From: Achatina immaculata
Lineage: Eukaryota > Mollusca > Gastropoda > Stylommatophora > Achatinidae
DNA: 64,000 nt
Assembly (NCBI GenBank): GCA_009760885.1
Contig: CM019715.1
Coordinates: 19,210,503 to 19,274,502 of the forward strand
Direction of reading: 5' to 3'
This document shows, piece by piece, positions 33,201 to 45,958 of this stretch. The notes beneath the pieces were generated by a model. It was not told the DNA's origin and ran no database searches. It saw only the letters and a program-made list of their open reading frames with translations. How positions within the stretch are numbered: position 1 is the first letter of the stretch; every line of letters begins with the position of its first letter. The translations under genes and the position numbers were made by a program.

Positions 33201-36200
33201 TCATTCATTCATTCATTTGCATGTCCCTTGCAGAACTTTGCCTCCTTAACAGCACTCCTGTAGGCCTCTCAGTTGTGAGCAAGATAGCCTGCTGCTGATG
33301 CATCCATTTACAGATCATCAACTATGTCTTGCAACCATCTTTGCCTTGGTCTTCCTCTCTTTCTTTTTCCCATTATGTACCCTTCCAAGATGGTTTTCTC
33401 TAGATTATCATGACATTTAATGTGTCCAAAATATTTAAGTTTTCTCTCTTTACTAGCCAGCCTTCTTCAGTATTAAGCTCTTGTAGTATGGATATATTTG
33501 TTCTTGTTTGCGTCCATGATATTTGAACAACTCTTCTGTAGCATTTACATTCAAAGGCATTTATGTGTTTCTCAGCTGTTTTGTTAAGTGTCCAGGTCTC
33601 ACAGGCATATTTTGTGATGGGAAAGATGCATGCCCTTAAAAATTTTATGTTTGTAGTTCAGTCTGTTCCTCTCCACAGATTCTTTAGTTGTTTTACTTTC
33701 TGAAGAGTGATAGATGTCCTTTTAATTTCCCTCATTGTATCTCCATTATTAGCAGTGATCCAAGATATTCAAAACTCTCTACTTCTAACATTTTTTTCTC
33801 ACTGATATATATATCAGCTGCCTTGTTTGTTTTGTCAGTTGTCATCAATTTAGTTTTCATTGCATTAAGACAGAGGTTTTGTTCTTCACTATTCTGACAT
33901 AATTAGTTTTTCCATTTGTTTTTGTGTTGTGGACAGTAATACTGTGCCATCACCGTATCTAATCTCTGGTATTTCATAATCTCCAATTGTTATGGCATCG
34001 TAATATTCTTTGTCTACATCTTCTCTAAAATTCCTCATTATATTTTCAGTATACAAGTTAAATAGGTAAGGCGACAATATGCACTCCTGACGGACTCCTT
34101 GTTTTATGTCAAACCAAATTGTTGTTTCACCATTTATTCTTACTGCTGCTGTTGGTCCAGATACAGCAGTGATGTTAATTGTATCAAATGTGTTAGAAAT
34201 CTCATTTTTTCCATTATTTCCCAAAGTTTCTGCTGTTGTACACAATCAAATGCCTTTGAGTAGTCTATCAAGGCTAAATATAGATCCACATTAAACTCTC
34301 TGCATTTCTCTATTATTAATCTTATATTGAATATATGATCTCTTGATCATCTTCCTTGCCTGAATCCATCTTGGACCATATTGACTTCTTCTTCTGTTTT
34401 CTTACGAAGTCTACCCATTATGATTTTTAACAGAATTTTACTAGCATAACTAATCAGGGCAACAGTTCTGTAGTTTATGCATACTTTCAGGTTACTCTTT
34501 TTGGCAGTGGTATGAATATAGTTTTTTTCCATTCTTTTGGCCAAATACCTGAATGCCATATCTTTTTACATAGTGCACAGTAGATTGTTGTACATTCCTT
34601 TTCCTCTGCTTTAATAAGTTCAGCTGTTATCACATCCTGGTGATTTACCATTTTTCAGATTCTTTACTGCCCATAAAACTTCTTCTATTGTCAGTTCGGG
34701 TTATTTCATCTCCAATAATAATTCACACTGTTGATTTCTGGTTTCACAGTCAGTTGTTTCATACATTCCTCTGGAATATTCTTTCCATCTTTCTAGAATT
34801 TCCTCTGTCTCTGTCAAGGTATTCCCCATCTTGTCACAAATTACATTTAGCTCAGGTGTGACATTTCTCATCAATATCTTCATTTCTTTAAACATTTCAC
34901 TATCTCTTCCACACTTCTGATGTCCTTTTTATTCTTTCACAACAATCTTGTATGTATTGTTTTTTGTCTTTTCTTATGTTTCTTCATACTTCTTTTGTTT
35001 AAAAAGTGTATTAGCAATCATTAGCTGATTTTCCATGCAAAAAGCCATTAGATTGTCACGTGCCTCATTTCTACGTCCTATGCTAAATTTCCACACAACA
35101 TTCATCTTTTGTTCTTTCTGTACCAATCTTTGCATTAAAATCCCCCATTATTAATACAATATCATTTTTCTATACCTTGTCTATCATCATTTGCAGTGTA
35201 TTATAAAAGTCTTCTACTTCCTCTTCTTCTGTTGCTAATGTAGGTGCATATATCTGGATGATTGTTACATTTCTAGGAGTGCCCTTAAGTCTGATTGTGA
35301 GGATTCTATCACTTACTGGATTGTAACCTAGTAATGCTTTTGATGTTGATTTGTCCAAGTAAAAAGCCACTGCATTCTTTCCTGAAATTGAAATGGCAGT
35401 GAATTTAATGGCTAACAACAAAGCTGCAGGTGAAGATGAAATAACACCTGAAGTGCTAAAAGCTATCAATGAGAAAACTACAGAGAATGTTTAACAAGAT
35501 TTTGAACTGTTCTAAATAGGTCTCTTCTAAATAGAAAAAAAGGAATCATTGTTAAAATAACAAAAAAGGCAACCTTAGTGACTAACAATTGGAGAGGAGT
35601 AACCTTAATATCAGTTGTGTCAAAAGTATTTTGCAAGGTCATTTTGAATAGACTTAAAGATATAGTGGATACTGCAATGAGAGAAAGAACAGGCAGGAAA
35701 TTGAAAAGGGAGAAGCTGTCTCGACCAGATCTTCACTTTAAGAATAATACAATATGTATATTGAAAAGCAAAAACCATTAATAGTGAACTTCATAGACTT
35801 TAAAAAGGCATTTGATAGCATACACAGAGATTCATTCCATCAAGTGGAACGAATTCAAGAACAATGCAGAGATAAGACAGATGACTAATAACAAGCAGTC
35901 TCATGGTTGATCAGGAAAAGGAGATGGACATATGTTGGTCACTTGATGAGAAGAAACAATCAGAGAATCCCAAAACAATCTATCAAGTGGAACACAACAG
36001 GCCAAAGAAAAAGAAGCAGACTACGTGAAACCCTGAAGAGGACATTGTTAAGAGAGCCCAAATTAACAGGCATAAAATCCCTTGATGAGATTGAAAGACT
36101 TGCCGAAGACAGGAAAAATTGGCGAACTACCTTGCGAGCCCTATGTGACGTTTAACGCCACGGGAAGGATGTAACATAATATGTAAGATTCTTTCCTCCT

Positions 36201-36849
36201 AATTCTCCACCAGAGTATATAAAGATATTATCATTCTCGCTCTTGAAGTGTTCTGATCCTTTCCATCGATGTTCACAGATTCCCAAGATGTGTATCCCCA
36301 TTCTTTTCATCTCATCACTTATTATTTGACACTTCCCATCTTACATACTTCTTACATTCCATGTTCCTATTCTTACTTTTCTTTTTTAGTTTGATGCAGG
36401 GGTTTTCCTTAGTAACACTGTCCAGATTTTGTCTGTCATCATAATTACTAGTACTGACCTCTGTCTGACACCCTTCCCCAGTGTTAAAATTAAATCTATC
36501 TGGCCTGGGGGCCTCACCACCAGATCTTTTTACTATTTGACTTTCCATGTTGCTGTTTGAGTTTCTTGGTATATTTTCAGAAGATAGTTTACCATTGCTT
36601 TCCTTCTGGGCAGTGACTGTACTAGTCAGTGATCGTAGCCATTGTCCCTACATCTGCCTACCATCATAGAATGGTGACCATACCAACATCTGTCTGCTGC
36701 TCTCCCATTCCATTCACCACCTGCTCTCATGGCTTCACATCACCCTATATGGGTACTCCACCTTGCCCAAGGGTGTCCTGTAGACTGACGGAGGTAAGGA
36801 GGCATCTTACTTCTCCTTTGATAGGGGATACCCCTACTCCGCAAACCTA
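33201..36849 (-). mobile_element. LINE family A, the most complete copy, nested in family C
   Basis: It runs from the (TGAA)n tail (33201) to a 5' leader with GGGGTATCCCC and GTAAGATGCCTCC-like hairpins (36.6-36.85 kb). From the 5' side come RIGTWNVRSM, GIHILGICEHRWKGSEHFKS, SGGE, then (after an insertion) KNAVAFYLDKSTSK, VTIIQIYAPT and LIMGDFNAKIG of the endonuclease. The linker ETEEILERWKEYSRGMYET and the RT follow, with YRTVALISYASKILL, DGFRQGR, GVRQECILSPYLFNLYTENIM and IRYGDGTVLLS (catalytic YADD changed to YGDG). ATGGTATTCCA at 33190-33200 and ATGGTATTTCA at 36850-36860 are the probable TSD. It is inactive. Confidence 0.88.
35384..36187 (+). mobile_element. LINE family C copy with internal deletion, nested in family A
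   Basis: It begins with EIEMAVNLMANNKAAGEDEI (RT N-terminal block), continues to KKAFDSIHRD, then jumps straight to the C-terminal VERIQEQCRDK/IRKRRWTYVGHLMRRNNQ region and ends GTGACGTTTAACGCCACGGG...ATGTAACATAA. The RT core is missing. The 10-bp repeat ATTCTTTCCT at 35374-35383 and 36188-36197 is the TSD. The host endonuclease reads SGGELGG before it and KNAVAFYL after it. Confidence 0.85.
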
Positions 36850-37167
36850 ATGGTATTTCATATATTCTTAAAATTCTTCACAATGAATCTCTGTGTATGC
36901 CATCAAATGCCTTTTTTAAAGTCTATGAAGTTCAGGATTAATAGTCTTTGCTTTTCAATATGTTCTTCAAGTATTATTCTTAAAGATATAGTCGAGACAT
37001 CTTCTTCCTTTTCAAAATCCTGACTGTTCTTCTCTCATTGCAGCATCCACTATTTCTTGAATTCTGTTCAGATTAACTTTGCAAAATAGTTTTGACACAA
37101 CTTTTGCTGCTTCTCTCCAGTTATTGCAATTGCTAAGGTTGCCTTTTTTTTCAGTATTTTAACAATG

Positions 37168-40100
37168 CTTTTTTGGAGTTGCCTTAGACTTTATAATGAA
37201 AAGATGCTGTACAGGTAAATTCAGCATTGACTGGGTATCTCTCTCTCTCTCTCTGTGAACCTTAAGTGCCCAGGGCACACGGGGCTTCCGCAAGGGTTTT
37301 CCACAAATGCCTGTCCTTCGCCTTTTTTTCTGCTCTTGCCCAGGTGAGCCCTCTATTGCTCAACATCCTTTCTGTTGTTCTTCTCCATGTCTCTTTTGGT
37401 CTACCCTTACTTCTGTTCCCCTGTGGTGTCCACCTTAGTGCTATTTTTGGTAGTGAGTTGTCAGTCATTCGGAGCACATGTCCCAACCATCGCCAATGTC
37501 TTTCCTCAATAATTGTTGACAGTGGCTTCATCTGCATTTCTGCCAATAAGATGTTATTTCATATGGTGTTTGGCCAAAATATTTTTCTGATTCTTCGTAA
37601 ACATTTAGTCTGGAAAGAATTCAACTTGTTTTCTATGGTTTTGGTGATTTTCCAGATTTCACTTCCATAGAATAGTACACTTAGAACATTACTCTTAAAT
37701 ATCCTGATTTTCATATTTATGCTTAGTTTTTTTTATTTCCATATAGTCTGCAGCATTGCAAAAGCCTGGTTTGCTCTAGTAAGTCTGCTGTTGATGTCCT
37801 CTGTGCTGTCTCCATTTTGTACTACTCTGCTGCCAAGATATACAAATTCGTTGACCTCCTCCACTAACTTGCTATCTACTCTGAGTACATTTCTGTTGTT
37901 CACATTTTGCTTCATTAACTTTGTCTTTCCTACGTTGATCTTTAGTCCTATGTTGTTTGCATTCTGAGTTAGCTTGTTTATTTTATCTTGCATATCTTTG
38001 TGACTGCTTGATAATAGACATATGTCGTCCGCAAAGTCAAGGTCCTCCAGCACTGTGTCAAGGGTCCATTGTAATCCTCTGCGTTTGTCTGATGTTGCCT
38101 CCTTCATTAGCCAGTCTACTGCCAAGATAAATAATGTTGGTGATAGTACACATCCCTGTTTCACTCCTGTTTGTACCTTAAAGCTGCTGGAGGTATGTTC
38201 TCCACAGATCACTTTGCACTGAAAACCCTCATATAGGGCTTTGATTACATTTACTATCTTATGGGGGAGGCCATGCCATCTTAGGATTTTCCACAGTGCA
38301 TCTCTATTGACACTGTCAAAGGCTTTCTCAAAATCTATGAATAATGCATATGTTGTGCTATGCCACTCATTTGCCTGTTCTAATATTTGTCTAAGTACAA
38401 ATATGTGGTCTATGCATGATCTCCTTTCCTAAATCCTGCCTGCTCTTTCCGAAGTTTTTCCTCAAGTGTTGGTACAATTCTGTTGATGATTATTCTGCAA
38501 AATACTTTACTGGTGAGTGGCAGTAAGTTAATGCCTCTCCAGTTCCCGCAATCTCTGAGGTCACCCTTCTTTGGTAGTTTTACTATAAGCCCAGTTTGCC
38601 ACTCCTCTGGGGCTTTTTCTAGATCCCAAATTTGTTGTAATATCTGGCAAAGTTGTTTTGGTGTTTCTGTTTCTTCTGCTTTTAACATTTCAGCAGTCAC
38701 TTCATCTTCACCTGGTGCCCTGTCTGATTTTAGCTTCTTTATCGCCTCCTTTACTTCACTTATTGTTATTGGTCCTGTATTGATGTTTAGTTCCATTTTT
38801 GCTTCAGGTATGTCTATTGTTTGTGCTGCTTTTGTTCTGTTTAGTAGGGTGTTAAAGTGTTCCCTCCATCTTTCAATTTTTTCTTTCTCCACTGACCAGT
38901 TGTCCATTTTGTGTCCTTACTGCACTTTCACATCTTGTGTTGAAGTTACCTGTCATCTGCTTTGTGATTTTATATATGGTTTTCATGTCATTTGTATATG
39001 CTGCTTTCTCTGCTGCTTCTGCTAAGTTGTCATATTATTGACGTTTATCTTGACGGCATGAATCCTTCACTTCTTTGTCTTTTTGTGCATAATTACTTAA
39101 AACTTGTTCTTTAAGCCGTTGTGATTTGGTGTTCAGTAATTTTTTTCTTGATTTCTTTTCTTTGCTCTATCTTTTGCCATGTGGTCTTGCTTATCCATTC
39201 CTCTTTTCTCCATTTCCGATATCCCAGCACCTCTTTTGCTGTTTCCTGTAGTGTTTTATTGAACTCTAGTATGGACATTTCTGCTTCATCTTATAGGACA
39301 CTGAATCGGTTCTTAAGTACTATTGAGAATTCATTTCTTATTTGCTGGTCTTTCAGTTTTCTTGTATCAAAACGTATCTTTCTGTGTTCTCCGATTTTGG
39401 CTTTCCTTAATTTTAGTTTTATTTTTGCTACCAAAGGTTGTGATCACTTCCTACATCTGCTCCTTTCCTTCTCTCACATCTTGTAGTGACCGTTTCCACT
39501 TGTTGTTTATTAGTATGTGATCGATTTGGTTTTCTTTGACTGGGTATACGTGACCCAAATAGAAGATCTTGATTTTGCTGATGACATAACTCTTATCAGT
39601 GACAATATGAAATTGATGCAGGAAAAAACAGATTCCCTGTCTGGCTAGCAAAAATGGGTCTTGAAATTAACAAAGACAAAACAAAAATAATGAAACTTCT
39701 CATTAATCAAGATGGAAAAATTTGCGTAGAAGAAACAGATGATGAAGTAAACCAATTTGCATACCTTGGCAGCTACATAGACCAGGATTGAGATGCCAGG
39801 AAGGAAGTTAGAATTGCAAAAGCAGCATTGTCATTCAAAAATCTTGAGAACATATAGAATTCAAAAGTCATAACCACAAAAAGCAAGTTAAGATTATTCA
39901 ATTAAAATGTAATATTCACCCTTATTTATGCATATGAAAGCTGGAAAACAAATAAAGAAATAGACAAGAAATTAGACTCTTTTGAAAACAAATGCCTAAG
40001 GAAAATACTTGCATTAAAGTGGAATGAATTCAAGAACAATGCAGAGATAAGACAGATGAGTAAACAAAAACCTGTCTCATGGGTGATCAGAAAAAGAAGA

Positions 40101-40355
40101 TGGACATATGTAGGCCATGTGATGAGAAGGAAACAATCAGAGAATACCAAAACAAGCTATCAAGTGGAAGACAACAGGCAGATAAAAAAGAAGTCGACCA
40201 CATAAAACTCAGAGGACATTATTAAGAGAAGCCTGTTTAGTGGGCATAAAATCCCTTGATGAAGTTGGAAGACTCGCTGAGAACAAGAAAACTTGGCAAA
40301 CAACTATGCAAGCCCTATGTGACATTTAACGACATGGGAAGGATTAAGATGTAAG
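37168..40355 (+). mobile_element. LINE family C, 5'-truncated, nested in family C and itself split
   Basis: It starts around TTATAATGAAAAGATGCTGTACAGG, is interrupted at 37239-39535 by a family D element, and continues with EDLDFADDITLISDNMKLMQ (catalytic ADD intact), EVNQFAYLGSYIDQD, IRKRRWTYVGHVMRRKQ and the family 3' end at about 40345. AACAATG occurs at both junctions with the host (37161-37167 and 40356-40362), followed by similar T-rich sequence. The host is an opposite-strand element of the same family. Confidence 0.8.
37239..39535 (-). mobile_element. LINE family D, nested, 5'-truncated, well preserved RT
   Basis: 2.3 kb with the perfect 12-bp TSD TTGACTGGGTAT at 37227-37238 and 39536-39547. 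From the 5' side: endonuclease end NQIDHILINNKWKRSLQDVR, then a linker. A 165-codon frame follows (38410-38907: KLKSDRAPGEDEVTAEML, LIVKLPKKGDLRDCGNWRGI, EQAGFRKG). A 159-codon frame comes next (37733-38212: GVKQGCVLSPTLFILAVDWL, EDLDFADDICLLSSS, FVYLGSRVVQNGD). The C-terminus (37262-37546) has RHWRWLGHVLRMTDNSLP and GRPKETWRRT. The 3' end is TTAAGGTTCA plus (GA)n. Only a handful of frameshifts separate the frames, so this is one of the younger copies. Confidence 0.9.
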
Positions 40356-41432
40356 AACAATGATTCCTTTTTTTTCCATTTAGAAGGGACCTTTTCTTCT
40401 TTCCAAACTTTATTAAACATTCTCTGTAGTTGGTTAATGCTGTCAATGATAATAGCTTTTAACATTTTGACTGTTATTTCATCTTCACCTGCAGCTTTGT
40501 TCTTAGCCATTAGAATCACAGCCGCTTCAATTTCATGCAATGTAATTTCGTGTAGGTTGACATTTACTTGTTGGAATGGTAAATCAGTTTCAAGGTCTAT
40601 CAAGTCTTTTGGGTGTGGTCAATTAAGTATTTCTTGGAAATGTTCAGCCTGTCTTTGTTTTTGGTCTTTACTTGATGTTAATAGTGTACCAGTTTTGCTA
40701 AGGATTGGTCTTTCTTCAGATGCAATAGTAGCTGTTAGCCTCTTTTTTATACTATACAGAGTTTTGCTGTTTCCTGATTTTGCTGCCTTCTCTACTTCTT
40801 TTGCCATATTGTCCATGTATTTTCTTTTATCCCTTCTAGGTGAACTTTTTACTTTATTGTCTAGTTCTTTGTATGTTGCTTTTATTCAACATGGTCAATT
40901 TGGCTGCTCATCTTTCATGTATGGATTTTCATGTGTTATCCGATATCCACACTTTTCTACTTGCTTTATGCAGTCCAGCATTTGTTTTAGCTGCTGTAAT
41001 TATGGCTGTGCTGTAAGAATTCCATAATTCATCCATATCTGTACTCTACCTCACTGAATGCAGCGAACTGTTTGGTAAGTTCTAGATTAAAATTACTCTT
41101 AGTATTTTCATAATGTAGACTGTGACCGTTTATTTTTTTGAGTATTGCTTTCTTGTGTTGGCTTTTTAGTCTTTGTAATCTTATTTTCCCTATACACAGA
41201 TTGAGATCATTGTTGACATCTGCATCCCTATATGGTCTTGCCTCTATCAGAGATGTTCTGAACTGCTTTCTAATACAAAAATGATCTGTCTGATTTCTGG
41301 TTCTATCATCTGGAGATATCCATGTTGTTTTATGTATTTCTTTGTGTGGAAATATTGTTCCTCTAATGACCATGCCCTATATTAGACATAATTCAATTAA
41401 TCTTTCTCCATTCTGATTTCACAAACACTATG

Positions 41433-41772
41433 TAGAACATAAAAAATGATTCATCATTATCACATACTCCATATATATTTCATTCCATATAAAGTTTGAA
41501 AAGAGAATTTTTCTTCTGCATTAAAATTCACAAGGGAAAAGAAAACATACTTTAGCTCATTACCACATGTTAAAATTAACCATCATACTGAATAAGATTT
41601 CTAAATTTCTCAACAGTTAATTAATTTTAATTTCTAATGTTGCCAGAACACATAACTCACTTAAAATGTTTGCATATACTCAGCAACTCACTAAATAATT
41701 ATCTTCAAACATTGCTGAATAAGTTTTATATAATTTAATTTTTAAGCAACTGTAAAATGTAACTCATTTATT
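41433..41772. other. no gene seen
   Basis: AT-rich spacer between the LINE nest and the Tc1-like element. Nothing recognised. Confidence 0.45.
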
Positions 41773-41773
41773 A

Positions 41774-43254
41774 TATACTGTTCAAAAAAAAAAGAAACGC
41801 AACACTACTGTAGTCGTAATTGACACCAAACTTCAAACTTATATCAACATTTTATTTTACAGAATTAATGTCAATCTTGGCATGAAGAAACTTTAAGACT
41901 TCAACAATGAAATGATGTTCATTAAATTTGGTTTGGACTTTTATTCTTTGCGACTGAGGCCTCCATTTCAGTAAGGTGTCTGGCCTGTATCAGAGAACGA
42001 CATCTCCTTGACATGGATCCGATTAACCGTTGGATCTGTTGTTGTGGGATGGCTGCCCACTCTCCTTGCAGTGCAAGAGACAACTGTCGGAGATTGTTTG
42101 GTGCCACGTATCGCTGACGGACTTGTCTGTTGAGTTCATCTCATAAGTGTTCTATTGGGTTCATGTCTGATGACATGGAATGGTCTGGACGTTGTAAGCG
42201 AGAAAATGGGTGGTGGGTTGTGCCACATGAGGTCGAGTGTTATCCTGCTGAAAAATCGACCCTGGTGCAGCCAGAAGTGGAAGGACGTGAGGACGAGGAA
42301 TTTCAGTGACGTTGTCGTTGGGCATTCAGGCGTCCTTCAATTTGCACCAGGTCACTTCTTCCCATTAAACTGATCGTTCCCCCCCCCCACACCAGTACAC
42401 CTCCACTACCAAGTGGAGGAGCCTCATCCACATAGTTCTGGGCTCATGGACTCTGTGGTAAACTCTTCTCTGTCTATCGTGCCGCTGGAGCAAAAAGAAT
42501 GATTCATCACTAAACCAAACCCTTCTCCAATCATTTGCAACTGTCCATTGACGATGCTGGTTCGCCCATTGCAGTTGGTTCTGGCGATGCCTGTCCATAA
42601 GAACAGGATCTCTGTAGAGTTTTCTAGTCCAAAGACCAGCGTCGTGCAGCCAGTTCCTGACAGTTTGATTGAAGTTAGACGAGCTGCTACCATTGACTGG
42701 ACTGTTAAGGACGCAGATGCAAATCGATTCCTGATGTGACGCAACCGTATGAAGCGGTCTTCGGCAAGAGTTGTGACTATGTGTCCACCACTGCGCGGCC
42801 GATATGCAACTAAGCCAGTTTATTGAAATCGATTAATGGTGCAATTAATGGTTCTTCTAACCACATTAAATTGTTTGGCTACTACACTTTGTGACTGTCC
42901 AGTCTGTAAACGTCCAATGATGATGAGTCGTTGCTGTGTAATGAGATGAGCCATACTTGCGCGTTGAATTTTAAATTCGAGGAGCGTCAATCTTTTATAG
43001 GCATTCAATAACATAGTGAGTTTTGTGTTCAGTAAGTTCGGTAAGGGATTCTCATGAACATGTCACGAGTTATTGTCAAAAATGCTGTTTTGACTATTGT
43101 TGCTTTTCTGTGCTCATGAATCATCTGCTGAGTACAATTCAGGTGAAGTTGATGTTCAAGTGAACGTTTCAGACAATTTACCTTTGTCTGATCAGCAAAC
43201 TTCAGTTTAAATCGCAACATCGTATTTACTGCGTTTCTTTTTTTTAACAGTATA
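41774..43254 (-). mobile_element. Tc1-like DNA transposon, decayed
   Basis: The ends are inverted: TATACTGTTCAAAAAAAAAAG at the left and the complement of TATACTGTTAAAAAAAAGAAAC at the right (43230-43254), with TA dinucleotides outside, as expected for Tc1/mariner. The minus-strand transposase starts MAHLITQQRLIIIGRLQTGQ, then QSVVAKQFNVVRRTI (helix-turn-helix), YRPRSGGH, the HRQNQLQWANQHRQWT block and VWFSDESFFLL (a catalytic aspartate). After frameshifts it ends DMNPIEHL (catalytic glutamate) and VRQRYVAPNNLRQLSLAL. The third-block NARPH region is lost. Several shifts and stops make it inactive. Confidence 0.88.
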
Positions 43255-44122
43255 TAATGCTCAAAGTTATACAACTGTGTGTGCATAATAACTTTCATCA
43301 ACATAATATTTATGTAACATAATTTAAGAGTTTGTTTGTCCAACAATCTCTAAGAATATAAACGATATATATTTCTACAAGCAGGCTTATTTTGAAAGCT
43401 TATGTTCCTTGTACGGCACCACGTGAGGCAGAAATACCTTCTTTGAATACTAAACTGTACTATTTTAAGCAGCTATTGGCTTAATTGCATTACCAAGACT
43501 CATGAACAATTTTTTTTTAATAAACAGGAAACAACGAGGCTTTCCTACGGTAAAGTAAGAGAACACTTTTGTAAGATTAGACCTCGAAAAAATCGTAGAA
43601 AAAGCACTTGAGTGTGACGTGAGAGAAAGAAAAATCATAAGAGAAATACCTGGAATTCGAAACACGGACTCCGGTAGGACGAGCAGCCGTCTAGCCACGA
43701 GAGAACAGCTATGGGAAAAAGGAGGTATATCTTGCTCCGTGGTTGCCAAAATCATAATGTTCAGAACAGCATTCTGAATAAACTTTTCCCTGGTCTCCAG
43801 ATCGAGTGAATGAAACTTCTGTAGCAGTACGCGATCCACCATTGTCAAGGTGAACTTATTAACCCTCGAGAATCTGCCCCAAAGCCACTGCCAACTTCAG
43901 ATCAGAGACATACTGCTGATCTGCCTCTGTATCACAGTCTTATCTGATTGAACTATCATCAGCAAAGTACTCCTCACTATCGGAGCGAAGAGACTTTGGT
44001 GTCTAAAGACAAGAGGACGTTTATTCTGCTTCCGTCTACGTCGAGAACGACAATCATCGATAGACATAGGGACACAAGATGCAGAAGCATCCATCTCCAT
44101 AGATTGCTCAGAAGCACGAACC

Positions 44123-45560
44123 CTATCGTCGACACGCTGTTAAATCTCCGACGGGAACCATGGAGGAACCCGCGGTACAAAAGGAGGAGGTGGGAGACAC
44201 TATACCGACTGGGACGCGACAACATAGAATGAAAATGACCGGGCGTGTAAGGTTCCAACAGGCAAAGACACCTTCACAACGACGGCCTGCACGAACGCCA
44301 TGGAACAGAGGTGGCACCATCGAAAGTACTAAGGCAACCTCCATTGCACCAGGATGAAACATCTCCATAGTGCGAAGGTTAGCAAACCACCTCTGCAACT
44401 TTGTGTTTGACATCTCCTGCCGACCGAGAAAAGCATCCACCAAGGGTCTATGGTCGCCTTGACCACAAAATGTCTATTCGCCAGAAGATACTTCAATTTC
44501 TGGGTGGCGTAATGGACAGATTACGCTTCTCTCTCGAAAATAGACAACTTAATCTGTGCTCGTGACAGCTTCTGCGAAAGAAAATACAGTGGCTCTTCCA
44601 CAGAAAGAGAGCATCAGAAGTAGAAGCTGTCCGCACCAAACAGGCTCCAACCGCAACACTGGAAGCATCTATATACATGGTAAGTGGTTTCTGCAGGTCA
44701 GGATGCGAGAAAAGCGGCAACTTCGCAAGACGGTCTTTCAGAAAATCGAACACTAACTGGCGATCAGGCGTCCATATATGACTCTTCTTAGCGAGATCGA
44801 AAATGGGTCCACAGTTTCCGAAAAATGGGGAATGAAACTGCGACAATAACTGCACGTCCCCAGTCAAGAGCGCACCTACTTTATCTTCAAAGGAAACGGC
44901 ATTTCGGAACTGGCTCTGAGCTTCTCAGAATCAGGAGATATGCCATTCTGGCTGATGATGTATCCGAGATATTTATTTTCTGATGCCGCAAAGTTGCATT
45001 TGGATGGTTTCAGCTTGAACTTAAGTTCGAGGAATCGATCAGAAAACATCTGAAGATCGCGAACCTCCGTGAACATCAGTATATTATCGATATAGGCTTG
45101 CAGTAACTTCCCCAAAGCCTTCAATACTGTGTCCGTGAGTGCAACAAATGTAGAAGGTGAACCTTTAAGTATAAAGCTCATATATCGAAAACTAAAGGAT
45201 CCTAAATGGCAGCTGAAGGCTGAGTTCTGTTTGGCATCTTCAGACATCGGGATGCACCAAAAGCCACAACGAGCATCTAAAGTGCTGAAAAACTTTTCCC
45301 AACGTGCTCAAAATATCCTCAATGTGTGAAAGTGGATATGAGACTGAGCGAGTCACAGTGCACGATAGTCACAACAAAAATGGGGAATACCATCTTTCTT
45401 GGTCACCAACACTACTGGTGAAGACCAACCTTGGTTATCGTGAGGGAAATGATCCCATCACACAACATATTCTCAACGGACTTCTCAATCACAAGAAGTA
45501 CGATAGGGTTTCCTGGATATCGGCGGATGATCGCCGGTATCGATCTCCATTTGCGCTGTA
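44123..45560 (-). pseudogene. Gypsy reverse transcriptase and RNase H
   Basis: From the 5' side: the IDTGDHPPISRKPYRT block just before RT (about 45.5 kb), then SPVVLVTKKDGIPHFCCDYR after a frameshift (45.4 kb). The 123-codon frame at 44876-45247 has FILKGSPSTF, YIDNILMF and KCNFAASENKYLGYIIS. RNase H follows with LTMYIDASSVAVGACLV (44.69 kb) and DHRPLVDAFLGRQEMSNTKL (44.43 kb). The catalytic YxDD of RT is changed to YIDN here, so the enzyme would be dead even without the frameshifts. Polypeptide order is standard for Gypsy pol. Confidence 0.85.
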
Positions 45561-45958
45561 GAAGTGTGAAAAATATCGAAGTCAGTCAGAGGAAAGACAT
45601 CCAAATCCGAGTCAATAGAATGGAAATAATGTTCAAGTACTGTTCAGGCGCTGACCTTGTGGCAATATACTCTCGGTGCGGCCTTCAGTTCTCGACTGTG
45701 AAGTAACTGGTTCAACCTCAACAGAGTCTGCAAGCTCTGCAAACGGGGGTCAGTCTCCCAAAAACACATCCTCGTTTCAACCTGGTGTGTTTGTTTGAAT
45801 GGTTGATAACCGTAATGATCGAGGAATGACAGGCCACAAGTCCACAACCTCAATCCACAACCTCGAGTCCACAACCTCAATCTCTGGCTGTGACTGTAAA
45901 AAAAAAAAAGAGTATCGGCAGCCTGAACAAATGTTAAAGGCTTTGCAGTAGGGAAAGA

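Larger units (their letters stand above)
32885..41432 (-). mobile_element. LINE family C host element, broken into three pieces
   Basis: The pieces at 41432-40356, 37167-36860 and 33190-32885 read continuously on the minus strand when the two insertions between them are skipped. The first has the endonuclease end [20 protein letters not shown] and RT start KNKAAGEDEIT up to KVPSKWKKKESL. The second continues with CNNW, FCKV and a degenerate RKGRRCLDYIF. The third runs from GIPSKIVNIIRDLQNGYVCV to the GVKQG neighbourhood. There an AT-microsatellite replaces the RT core, followed by the family 3' end (REASLVGITSLDEVERL, then the ACGTTTAA block). It is 5'-truncated and inactive. Confidence 0.8.

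Noticed and set aside
36852..37190. 5' inversion (twin priming) of a family C LINE at 36.85-37.2 kb
   Set aside because: The inverted piece abuts a plus-strand family C piece as twin priming would produce. But its reading continues on one side into 40.36 kb and on the other into 33.19 kb, so it is better explained as part of an older minus-strand host element.
38483..39025. 180-codon plus-strand open frame
   Set aside because: It is the exact antisense of the well-recognised family D reverse transcriptase on the minus strand.
40437..41027. 196-codon plus-strand open frame, one of the longest in the window
   Set aside because: It is antisense to the family C RT/linker coding sequence (KNKAAGEDEIT and MDNMAKEVEKAAK) on the minus strand.
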